Source: Diadema setosum
Taxonomy: Eukaryota > Echinodermata > Echinoidea > Diadematoida > Diadematidae
Assembly (NCBI GenBank): GCA_033980235.1
Contig: CM067075.1
Span: 35,908,385 to 35,972,384 of the forward strand
Length of the DNA: 64,000 nucleotides
Reading direction: 5' to 3'
Below, one piece after another: positions 39,801 through 52,700 of the stretch (position 1 is its first letter; each line of letters starts with the position of its first letter). A program made the position numbers and the translations under genes. The notes under the pieces are model-generated. The model was not told where the DNA came from and searched no databases. It was given only the letters and a program-made list of their open reading frames with translations.

Positions 39801-40682
39801 TTTACATTTTTAGGTCACCAGCTCTTTACTGAAATCATACACAATTTACATGAAAACTCAGTAACAGCATTTCCCTTGTATTTGTCAATTCAATTATTAT
39901 CAGTGCCTTGTAGATCAAAGTAAAAGCAATTCTCCTAGATACCTCAAAAAACATTTTCACGTGAAACACATGATATTGCAAACCACCTATAATCTTTATG
40001 TTGTCTACAGTAGACTTGTAAGGTGATAGTAAAATGGTATATAAAAGTAGCAAAAGCTTGAAGCAGAACACCATCTGTGAATTGAACACGGCTTTTGAGG
40101 GACTGTGAGCAGGAGCATGCACAGATTGGAGGTAATTTGACTGGTCACTATGTGATGTACAGCAATGCCGTCAAATCTCTCTCATCTCTCTTATTTATTA
40201 TGCATGTATCTCTGGAGTCTCCCTAATGAAAGGAAATAATGGAACCACTAAACGACATCAAATTTAGTTCTACTCTGCAGAGAATTCAAAGCAGTTTCCT
40301 CAAACAAATTAAATCAGAATAAAAACAAAGATATTGTAGCACACATACGCTACACACAACAATTTGGAATTTTGTGTCTCTGTGATTAATTATCCAGTGG
40401 TCTTGTACAAGTCAAAATACAAAAAAAAAAAAATACAGTCCTCATAGTATCACACAAGTAGGTTCTATATATTTGGTCTCATTCCTAAGTCACTGTAAAT
40501 TAAATTTCTACACTTTTTCCATCACGGTGTAAAAATCAGTGAGGATACATGAGGAATTTACATTTCAACCAATTTTCACAAATTCTCCACTATTTCACTT
40601 TGAACTTTAGGTTGTGAACAAGCAGGTTGATTAAAAATGGCACAGCAAATGAACAAAAAAATGTAGGGGCCTACTATGTGTG

Positions 40683-40741
<59 letters not shown>

Positions 40742-43700
40742 GGGGGGGGGGGGAGAGCATTAGAGCATTGTGACCTAACATGCGTAAAATCATATTGTGA
40801 TGATTTGACAAGTACTGTAAAAGTGGAAATTTTCATGGTGTTGAAATTTTCACACATTTCGCACAACCAGAAGCTAGCGCGAAAATAAAAGCACACAAAT
40901 ATTTTTCCTTACCATATATGTTCCAGTAGTTAAAGATAATAAAAAGTTTTGGTACCTCAAAAGTGTCCTTGAATTTCCTTGTCTTAGTTTGTGTTTCAGG
41001 TTAAAGTACCTTTCATATAACTAACACTGTGAGACTTACTCGCCCCAAAGTGCTCTCATGTCTTAGTAATCATGCAATTAACTGCGATCAGCAGCCCCAT
41101 ACGCATAGCGACCAGCAGTCCCATCGCATAGCGTAATCGGGCTTCGCATTGTAGCATTAAGGATCATGACAGATTTAGTATCGCAGGGTAAATGTCAACT
41201 TAAAATCCCATAAATTCTTCAATTTGAAGACTTACCAATTAAGTTGAAGTATTGAAAACAGCCTTCGGGCAACGTTTGGTTCTGCCTATAGTCCCTCTCT
41301 GTTCGAATTGATGACTGAATGTGACTCGGTCGACAGGACCTCAGGAGAGCTACATACAGTACACTGAATACTACAGCCAGTGCATGCGAACACATCACAT
41401 GCACACAAATTTCAAATCCATGAACGGATAAGATGTTTGTGTGCGCATGCGCTGGCCATGGTATCCAGTGTATGTAGCTCTCCCAAGGTCCTCTCGACCG
41501 AGTCACATTCAGTCATCAATTCGAACAGAAAGGGACTATTGGCAGAACCAAATGTTGTTCGAAGCCTGTTTTCAATACTTCTTAATTGGTAAGTCTTCAA
41601 ATCGAAGAAATTTTTGGATTTTAAGTTGACATTTACCCACGATACTAATTCTGTCACGATCCTGAATGCTACAATGCGAAGCCCCATTACGCTATGCGTA
41701 TGGGGCTGCTGGTCGCAGTTAGCTATGCGTACAATGGGCTGCACGCTGCTGGTCGCAGTCAGTGGTTTCGTACAATATTTATCGACGCTGTACAGCGTCG
41801 GCTCTGGTACGAAACCATTACTGCATGATTACTAAGACATGAGAGCACTTTGGGGCGAGTAATTCTCACAGACAATGTACTTTAACCTGGAACACAAACC
41901 AAGACAAGGAAATTCAGGGAAGCTTTTGAGGTACCAAAACTTTTTATTATCTTTAATGTCTTGATTCCACGGAATTAAAAACACATGAAACTCTTCTGAT
42001 CCAGCCAAGCGCGAAAAATTAATCATGTGAAAATATCCACTTTTAGGGTACATTCATGACAAATCCAGGCATGTCCCATATCTATGCCTACTTTGAAATA
42101 TTTAGATGTAATGAATGTTGATGGATAGCACAAGGTCACAAACTTAGTTATTCCATAAAGTACACTGCTACTCTCTAACATACAGATGTTTTCTACAGCC
42201 TCTCTGGTGTCAAATTCAAATGTTCATCATATATGACCTTTGCCACTCCTATTCACAGCTAGATAGTTGATGTCAACACAGGTGAATAGGATCGTTCATT
42301 AGTCCTCCCAATAAACATTCAGTAGAATGTGTACATTTCACTTGAGCTTGACTTCCCATGAAGAGAACAAAAATCTTGGGTCAAGTATTGGAGCCACTGT
42401 TTGTATTTCCCAAGCACTTCTACAATAGCACCACTCTACTGAGATATCTTTGTGTACAAATGCATGCACGCTCCATGTGCAGAGAATTCTCCAGGAGTAC
42501 ACACACAGTGTACACACACATTCAAAACATGGAGTATTGATGATTCATGATCTCATCCTTGACATAAAACAATCCTACAAAAGACAAAAGCCTGGGAAAA
42601 AAGTATTTGCCATTCCCAAGATGAAAAACCTCCAAAATTTTACCTTCAAAACTCTATTGGAATGTTTCTGTGATGATAAAACATCCATCAAACCAAAACA
42701 TATCACGGAACCAAGAAATGATCTATTAGGAGTATGGTAATAATGTATTATATGAGATTTTCTGCATCAAATAGTGAAAACTGCACAGCAGCTAATTCCT
42801 TGTTTGTCCAATAGCAAGATCAAGGGTCGCACAAACCTGGAACTGGCTGAGAATGCCCACACATGTTTAAATTAAAAGCATTGATAATACTTGATAAGCA
42901 CCCATGGATATTAACCACATGAGGCTTAAAAAATATACCATGCTGTTTTGACCTATAACTGCCATAGATTCCTTGCTCAGTTTGTATGCAGTAACAGAAG
43001 GTCATTACACAAGATATTCCTCCCACTTGCCCCAATTACATTAATTTGATTCATTATATGGTCTATCAAACATTTGTGAATTACATTTTGTCAACCTGGG
43101 CAAGCAGGCAAACAGGTTTGTATCATCCTGATCACAGGAATACACTGGTTAGTCCTGATCACAGTCCTGATTACACTGCTGTTAGTCTGGTAAATATTTC
43201 CAGTGTGAAGGGGCTCAATGATTTGGACAACTCATTGACATCATTTTATGCTAAGGAAAGTAGACTTGAGATGGATGAAACAAGGGGTTTTACTTTTAAT
43301 GAAAGACAAACACACAAATAGAGGAATAGACAGATAGATGATAAATAAAGGATGGATAGATAGAAAGATAGATAGATAGGCAGACAAACAGATGAATACA
43401 AAAATGGTAGATGATCAGATGGATTCAACCTGTTACATGATACATTGATAAACTAGTGAGAGGATGGTAAATTGATACATTAGGAAAAGATGACAGAAAA
43501 GATAGATAAAGGTTATATCACTTTTTATGTGTAAATATATACTTGGATGGATAGAAGAATAAAATCAGATAGATTTATTGATGAATGGAGAGGATGAAAA
43601 GAAGACTTACCCCTGATACTTGGATGGATAGAAGAATAAAATCAGATAGATTGATTGATGGATGGAGAGGATGAAAAGAAGACTTACCCCTGATACTTGG

Positions 43701-46700
43701 ATGGATAGAAGAATAAAATCAGATAGATTGATTGATGAATGGAGAGGATGAAAAGAAGACTTACCCCTGATACTTGGATGGATAGAAGAATAAAATCAGA
43801 TAAATTGATTGATGGATGGAGAGGATGAAAAGTAGACTTACCCCTGAGGTCCTTCCATCAATCCTTTCAGCATGTTCAGGGTATTTCTTCTTCAGGTAGT
43901 CCATTATGACTGGACTTTCTTTTACTTTCCCTGATGAGGTAGTCTGCGATCAGATAAAAGAGATGAAAGAGAAGTGATGTGGAACACTGATTTCACATAA
44001 AAAAAACCCCACCAACTTGGGATGAGGGATTATAAAAGTATGACATTTGACACCGAATGTCAAAACTTTTACTGCTGAACGAAGACAAACAAGGGGAGTC
44101 AGCAACATCAACAAACAGGGGAGCTGTACATTTGGCAGGCCTTCCACATCCCATGAACTTTCGAGCATAGAAAGTTTTCACAAGGAGCACCTTATAAACA
44201 TATTGCAAGGTTTCACTTTTTATTTTGATGGCTTAATATATGAAAGAATGCACTGTGAGTGCAAGTATTGATTTTGGATTTTAAAATTGCTTTGTTCAGA
44301 ATTGCATTAACTCACATAACTGATGTGAATACACATAAAACCTAGAAAAAAAAAATACAATGTAGTTCAATAATACCTCAGCCAACCTACACAGTTATTC
44401 TCTATTATGATGGAATTTCTTTTCTTTTTTTTTCTTTGAAAATAAGTACTTTTGAAATGTGTGCTTTTATCTTCTTTTCTTTTCTTTTTTTTTATTTGAG
44501 TATGGCTAGTCTTCATGCTGTCTTCTTTGTCTATACAAAAGCAAACTTAAATGTTTTGTGCATACATATTTGCTGCTAAACTATACCTGGGTTTGGTTCT
44601 TTGTAGACATGATGATCTGACTGACACTACACCTCAGATGGGTCGAGGGCAATTACCCCCTGGACAATTACCCCAGACCCTTCTCCTCACCCTAATCCTA
44701 ATCCTAAATCCTGAACCTAACCCTAACCCAAACTCTAAGCCAAAACATAATCCTACACATAATCTTTACTCTAACCATATCACTATAAACCAGTATTGGG
44801 GGGGGGGGGGCTGCTCCCTATTTTTAGAAATATTGTAATGTTGTTAAATTACTTTCATTTTCTCTGCATGCTTACATTTTATCTTCCAGTCAGCCCTGTG
44901 ATAAATCACTTGAGTTCCTCATACAGAATGTTACACAAATAATGTGAATGGAATGTAATGCCAGGTCATCAAGCTACGAGCACATTCCTGGCTGTGACTT
45001 ACGCACTTCTTTTTATATGCAATAAAAGCCAACCTTGGTTGATATTTCTGAGAATTGTATACAGTATCTACTAGCAGCTAACTTAGAATCAGTCTGGTAG
45101 CGACCACAAAAGAAAACAAAGATGACATTGAAGTTTGCTCTTTTATCAAAAGACAGCTAGGGCATTTACAATGGTGTGCTGGAGAGATTCAGGCCAGTAA
45201 AATGCCAGTAACATGTGTTCAAATTATTATCAGTTCTATATTGCCACTCGTAAATCACATCTTTTTTTTTCCACACCAAACCAGTTTCCATCATCAATGC
45301 ATACATTGTCCAACATCCGTATTTCAAGTTGGTAGCTTTTGAAAAAGAAGATTTCACAGCATGTTTTTATTATTCTCTTCTAACATTTTTCTTGGGTCAC
45401 ATGACCAAAATTGTGGGCATTATACACATAATCACTGTACTAACAAAATATCAGACTGCCTTGCACTATGCTTTCCCCTAATACTTTTGTATCAGGGCCA
45501 CACTAAATTAACCTGTATAAAAAGGTCATCATTCATATAGCCAAACAGTGTACTCTTACACTGTATGTAACAGCAGAAAAATCCATATCACTGGCGAAAT
45601 GTTTGCAGGTGTCATGTCTCAGTTGTTTTAGGCTGACTCTAGCGTAGCGATACCACACGATGCAAACGTGACAACATTGGAACATACGCAGTACACTTTG
45701 TGAGCTCTAAGAATCAAAACTCAAGGATTGTGCAAATACTGACAAGTTTTCAAGCATGTACTCAAGTAGTAATCTTTTCAACTGCAGTAAATATTGCATT
45801 TATGATCTTCAAGTATGTGTTAGAAAATTAATAAGACCTATAAACACATATGATATTGCTGTACAAGTACTTTGTATTATCATTTTGAAGTGTCTTCGAG
45901 AAACAACACTTGTGGAAAGCAGGATTAATGAACTGTATGTATAGGCCTACTGTAATTAGTCCCATTCAAATTACATTACACTAAATGCTCCACTCAAAAT
46001 ACGTCTTGATTTACATAAAATCTCAGTTATCAGGGGTGGACTAAACAACGATGAATATTGCCAAAATCTCTTTATATTCCACATTCTTCTTGCACCTTGA
46101 TTATCAATGTAGGTTTGCACTGTGTATTTCAGTCCAGTTAGATCCCTATAATGAAAAGCCACCAAACGTTGTCTTCATATACCATTGTTTACGCACAATT
46201 CAGGGGATTATGTTTGAGCAGTTCCAACAGAGCTTAACGCAAGTCATTGGAGTGTAGTACAATGAATAATGCACCGTGTCTTCATGTGCATTGACTCTTT
46301 GTTCTGCCAAGCTGGGTTTACTGGTACCATAGACTTATTGAGTAGTAATGCAAAGACGCACTAATTATTTGACTGCAAGACCCAAAAATGTCACTGAGTC
46401 TAGAATGTGCAATATCATCGCATGATAATGTCTATCACAATAGCTGCAATTTACCATAAAACAGAACTGTGATCATATTAGCTAGTAGTGGAAGAGAATT
46501 TATCTCTCATGAGTTACAAGCCAGTATTAAGACATTAACTTAATTTACAAGACAGGGAACTGAGATATCTACCTTTGCTTCCTCCATTTAAACTATTTGT
46601 ACATGCAAGCATATTATCCATGTGTGTAATTTCATCTTTAAAAAGAGTTTAAAACACAAAGGGAGCTTGATTGTACACATTTTTATCACAAGCTAAAATG

Positions 46701-49700
46701 GGGGGGGGGGGGCAATTGGACACAGAAAGGCACTGCACAGGTTTTCACCATGTAGTATCAAATCTACTGAGAATTTAGTGGCCTAATTCATCTTGAATTA
46801 CTGAAGCAAATCATACATTGATATGCGTACATGGTTGTGAGGTGCTACATGTGTATCTAACATGAACAGACTATCAAACATGGAAATCTATGTGAAGCTT
46901 ATCTCTATGTAAAGATGATACATTGGCCTGCTTTAACTCTCAGCAATATGCACTGCTGGAGACTGTCTACTCCATGTTATCATTTAATGAGATTTCTAAT
47001 TAAGTCCATGCTTTATGGCAGGCAACAGTGCATTATAAGGATAAATAGCTTTTGCATATAATCCACTCTGAAACTACTACCCAAATCTTGCAAAGACCCA
47101 CCTGTGGTGAAAATTGTAAGTTCTCTAGGTCCTCTGCATTCTCAATGCCAACCAGAGTGTGTCGCTTGTTGAAGTCCTTGCGTTGCTGTCTCCGCCTCAG
47201 TACCTCACTGGCAGTGATACTCTCACAGTCAGCTGACAGTGAAGACTGGCTGTTATAGCTCTGACTCGCCCTCAGTCCTCCCTTTTTTCCTGCAAATTGA
47301 CATGAAATATTTAAACTCAATTATAGCTTTACAACAAATCAAACTCAGCCATAATCTAATATGAACTCTGAGAGCCATTGGGGCATCTTTGGAGTGTTGA
47401 CTCAACCACAAGACGTTGACTTTAGATTTTCTCTTGTTTACATTCATACTGATATGCTTGTTCTATCATCCCTGTATCTCTACATGGCCAGAAGGTGATA
47501 ATGCTGAAATGTAAAAGGGTAAATTCCTCCTACATCTTTTAAGTGGCAATGAGATATCCATGCACCAGCAATTCAACCCATGACAGAACATCTCCAGAGC
47601 GGCTGTATATAATCACTGTCAAACAACATCTTGCGTGCGCATCATATCGCACATCCACCAGTGTGGTCCTGCAAACCTCAAGGAAACCTTAAGAAAACCT
47701 CATTCATGATGACTCCAAAATCTTATCCATAGGTTTGCCTCATACTCTCAGGCATAATGTAAATCAGTGTACGCCGCAAACCCTGTGCAAAATGGGTTCA
47801 ATAGACGAGGGAGCATGAATAGAGGATGAACAAAAACAGACAAGATGGCTGAAGTCTTATGGCTTGTAAATATCTCAATATGCTCACAGGAGAAACTACT
47901 GTATCTACTAAACAGAGAAAGTGCTTTAAAATGAGAATTGTCACATCAAATCAGGTATAAAAGCAAACTGAAAAAAAAAATGGTAGAAAAAGGAACATGT
48001 AAGAGACACTGCTTAATGAAGGTAGATTTTCATGAATTAAGTTCTGGAGGTTTGAGAGAGTGAGATCCTTCAACAACTGGAATATTTAAGATGATTCAAA
48101 TTTTGAGGTGTGAAGACAGTGTACATTGGGGGTGAGGCCCTCCATTAGATGATGTACAATGTAGTCAAAAGATGGGGCTATATCATAAAAACTGAAGCCT
48201 CCATCACTCAGAGATAACATTTTGAAGTCCAACTCCTCGCAATATATAGGCCTACAAGCACAAATCTGAGGTGTACTTTATGTACATGTCAGAGTAAATT
48301 GCAAAATGAGAGATAAACCTAGACAAGTTGATATACAGAATACAAGGTTACGTACAGTTACTGAAATGAAAAAAAAAAAAAATGGGAAGTAAATGTGAAA
48401 TCTTCAGCAAATGTAAACAAATCAAATCCTGGATACAAACAAACAATCTAACAAATCCTGCAACATGTCCAAAAGACATTCAGGGTGGTAACGTATGCAA
48501 AAACAGACAAATATCCTACTAATACATGTAGACAGCATCAATACAATCAGTTCATCACAACAGTCCATCACATTGTTCTAGCACTAGCAAATATCCATCA
48601 AAGGCCGTCAGAGTCAGATTATATGAAGAGTCAGTCATTCAGAACCATGCAGCACTGAAGGATATAAGACAAACACCAGTCACTTTCCACCAGAGGAGAA
48701 CAATATAACAAACATGCCTGTACTACTACAGCGTGGATTTCCCCACTCATCATCCTGAAAACCATAGCACACCATTGATTAATTGAAGGACATTACCATG
48801 ACAACAGTTTCTATGCAACAGAGGGACAGGAGGGGATATCTCATCCATAAGGTAATGAAACAAATCGGAGGAAAAGAGAAAAGAGACTATAATTCAGCAA
48901 TTATTCAGTTCAATGCCACTGTTGGTATACGTGTAGGGGAAAGGAAAGGTAAACATACAATAGTATGAAGAGGAATTTCAGAAACATCTTTAGATCAAAT
49001 GCAAAAAACAAAAAAAAAAAAGATTATATTATATTCAAAAGACACCGCATTAATTCTGTAGGAATTACGTTGAAAAAGGAAAAGACATTAAATGTAATAT
49101 CAAAAGTCATGATTGCAATGTGTACTGATGAGGAAAATGGTGAAAATACTATCGATGACAATGACAGAAATAACAGCAAAATGATAACAACAACATGTTA
49201 GAAAACAAGTAGTGATACAATTCATCTCATTCAATTCTACTTATTGGAGTATTGAAGGAACCAAAATAAAATCTACTGCTCCCAAACTCATCAAGCAATC
49301 AGCAAAAGGGTCAAACCATTGTAATTTTCTGTACAATTAAGGGCAATATTTACATTTGTGCAGTGATCTGTAATGGAATTTCCCATTCAGTAAATAGGCC
49401 CATTCACACACAAGGGAAAAAGTGCGATTTAAAAATCGATTTTCTTATCGCGATCAAAATTTCAAAATTTTTTCCAGTGTGGACAGAAAAATCTCACTAA
49501 TTTACGCGATCCTTATCGCGATCCAACTCGCACTATTAGTGCGATTTTTCAGAATAATCGCGATTATTTTGCCAAGCGTCGTGTGTGTGAGCGCGATCGA
49601 GATTCGGAAATCGGTATTTTTAATCCCATCGTTCGTAGCGCGTGCGAAACTCTATTGGGACTGCGGGGTCAGTCTTCGGTCATGCAAGTTTCGTGCATGC

Positions 49701-52700
49701 GCAATTTGGCCACTGATCGTTCTTTCCTTGCTGCGAAGTGCGATTTTTCCCTGTGCATGAACGGTCGAAAAAAAAATTGAAATTTGGATCGCGATTGAAA
49801 TTTCGATTTTTGTTGTTTGTGAACGGGCCTAATATCAAAAACACAAGGTGGATTCCTGTCCTGATCAACAACTCAGTTCAAAAACAAATAAAACCTCATG
49901 TAAACTTGCAAAACATGCATGTCATGTGACAGACAGAGCAGGCATGTTCTCAAGGGAAAACACAATATGTGGACATACAAGTAAATGTACTTTCAGAATT
50001 TTTAATATACGGGCACACCATAAAGTCACAGATTTGTTTTGTTCTCTCCTCCTTTGAAACAAGGGGAGCCATTCTAATGGGTACTCAATAATGATGGAGG
50101 GTGAGGTCAACTTTAACTTTAACAATATTTACACTTTGTACTCAAAGGGGTGGTATAAGTCTGGTTGATACATTTTAGAATCTCCTAGGAATTCCACAGA
50201 AGTACCTCCTTGCAAAGACTAGACCTGGGGCCCTTTTCATAAAACTTATCATCAGTGACAATTTGTTATAGATGTGACAAGCTACTGAAATCCTTGCATC
50301 TGATTGGCTGAGAGCAAAAAAAAAGCCTCTAACTTGGGTATGGGTTTGATGTGTTTTGAGTCAAGTTCATCCAATAAATTTATAAGTTAAAAAAAAACAT
50401 AATTCAGCTTACATAAATTGGTAGTGCATATAATGAAATAAGTAATCTAGAAATGATTGAGTATAAGTAAGCATCACTGCATAGGCCCCTTTATGGTCAC
50501 TCTCACTGAATAATGTTGTGCATGGAATTGAATTACTCATCTCATTTCCTCCATCATTAGGAAATTTTATCCGTATTTTCCATCAAATGTTCATTATTTT
50601 CTTTGCCTCTTTGCTGATACCACAATCACACTTTTACAAGGAGCTCGTCATTGTATTTTCCTGTCTGGTCAACCTTTCAATACTATACATTTTCTTTGCA
50701 AGTTTAATTTTACACCCACTGCCGAAAATATGGCCCCAGCTACTAGTATAAAACATATCCACACGTACAATCATCTTGCCATGCAATGAGTTTAAGGATT
50801 TTGGACAAAATATTGTCAATATGATATTAATATTTGATGGGGGGAGGAATGAAAACTAGTTTGTTCCATTTTTTTTCATCCTTTCAAGGATGCATTCCAC
50901 CTTTAAGGTTCATCTCTGATTTCAAGGTTGATGGCCAGCACTCAGAGCTCCCAGCTAATGGTGGGAAACTCTCAAGAGTCGCTGAGGACAAGTTTTACCC
51001 AATCCCTGGACCTCGGTGGGTTCCCAAGAAAGCTGATACTTCCACAACAATATCATCTCCTGCTCAAAGTGTGTTTCCAATGGAGAATGGGGAGAAAAAA
51101 TCATTTCACCAAGGGAGAGAAAAAAGGGGAAGAGAATAAAGAGAGAGAGAAAGTAGAGATGGGCTCCTTTCAAGGAGCTTTACTTTCTATGTATGACTGA
51201 TGACACTTAATCCACTTTTTTATTCACTTTCCAGGAATAGACATAAAACACAGTGTATCTCATGAAAGCACCATATGTCATGGCTTAGTCTGACTTCAAT
51301 AAACACACGTGCATGTACGACCAACACACCACAACACATGTAGAAGAATAAAGAAAAAAAAATAAGTGAGTACTTTCCTATGTATTTGTAGCCCTACATC
51401 AGTTGGGGAGGGGGGGATCTTTCTGGATTCAGGATACAATTTCATGTTTGGCTCATAAGACCTTTGTGCACGGCATGAAAACATCCTCAGAGGGCATTCA
51501 TCTACTGATAGACTAAATGAGAAAGAAAACATCTTTGGCTGCAAGGCACAAAATTCCTACAGTGTATTTAGCACAATACAGCATTGTACATCAGACATGC
51601 TGCTTTATGTACTCCACAAACACCACTGTGAACTTCATCCTACACTGTACCTGAAAGCAACATATCCTGCTGTACACCAATATCACACTGTTTCACAAAC
51701 CTACAGTGTACAGTATGTATTTTCACACATATACCTGTACATATGGTGAATATTATCGTACACTAATCATCCTTGAATCAAACTCCACAACCTTGCAAAT
51801 CAATTCTGTAAATTACAGTAGATAATATGTACATCCACTGGTAAAAAAAAATTGCATCATGTAAGAAAGTACTATGAAACAGTAGGCTTACATACAATGT
51901 AAATTCCATTCCACTTAATGGATGGTACCACTTCATACAAAAATATGATTCCATCATAATTTTACACTGTAAATGCTTTCACACTTCTGATAGTACATTT
52001 TAGCAGGCATTCTAACCTTAATGCATATTGCATATATACACTTGTAAGTATCTGTTTGCAGGCCAACATAGACTCATGTTTGTACAACAGCTGTATAGAG
52101 TATTTTTTCAACCAAGGAGAATAAAAAAATGGGTCAGTTTCTCTGCCGATGATTCTGTTATCCACATTGTGCTGTAGCTTTAAGAAGAAAAACTATGTGG
52201 AAGACATTAGAGATTATCTCTAGTCTACATGATGGGAGTGAAACATGGCTGCCTTGGTCTGGTATTACATTTGACTTGGCAGCTGAGAAGTGGTATGTAT
52301 ACACTATGTGCATGTAGCTGGTCAGGGGAAAATGACACGGTTGACGTCAATCAAACTGGCCTAGGCTTCCTGTGTATCAATTCTGAAAGACAGAGTCTAC
52401 CGTATAGATCAGACCACAGGCCTCCCCTTCACACATAGACAAGTCTCAGATCTAACGAAGTATTGTATTCTAATTTCAATGCTAAAAACTTACTTAAGAT
52501 AGAATCCTCAGTACCTTTGCATCAGATTTGAGTGCTTGATATCCATGATATTTAGATGATCTTGGTGTATGGACTAGATATGACATCAACGACAACTTTA
52601 CTAATACACACAGTGTTGAATCAATAACTGTTCCATACATGTAGCACTCCAAATACTTCTGATAACAATGACACTATGAATACAAGGTGTATCATCACTT

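Larger units (their letters stand above)
34430..43540. other. Intron 4 of the main gene, about 9.4 kb
   Basis: Mostly AT-rich non-coding sequence. It contains an AAAC microsatellite (37459-37487), a TG microsatellite followed by a G-run (40679-40753), the foldback element at 40813-42050 and a GATA-type simple repeat (43325-43400). No alternative exon could be supported. Confidence 0.5.

Noticed and set aside
40576..40896. Frames rich in Thr-His or Cys-Val repeats
   Set aside because: Translation of the TG microsatellite.
41219..41835. Cluster of open frames of about 60-110 codons
   Set aside because: They mirror each other across the foldback element and have no recognisable domain.
43541..43848. 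CRISPR-like direct repeats
   Set aside because: The units are adjacent 77-bp tandem copies without unique spacers, in an animal intron.
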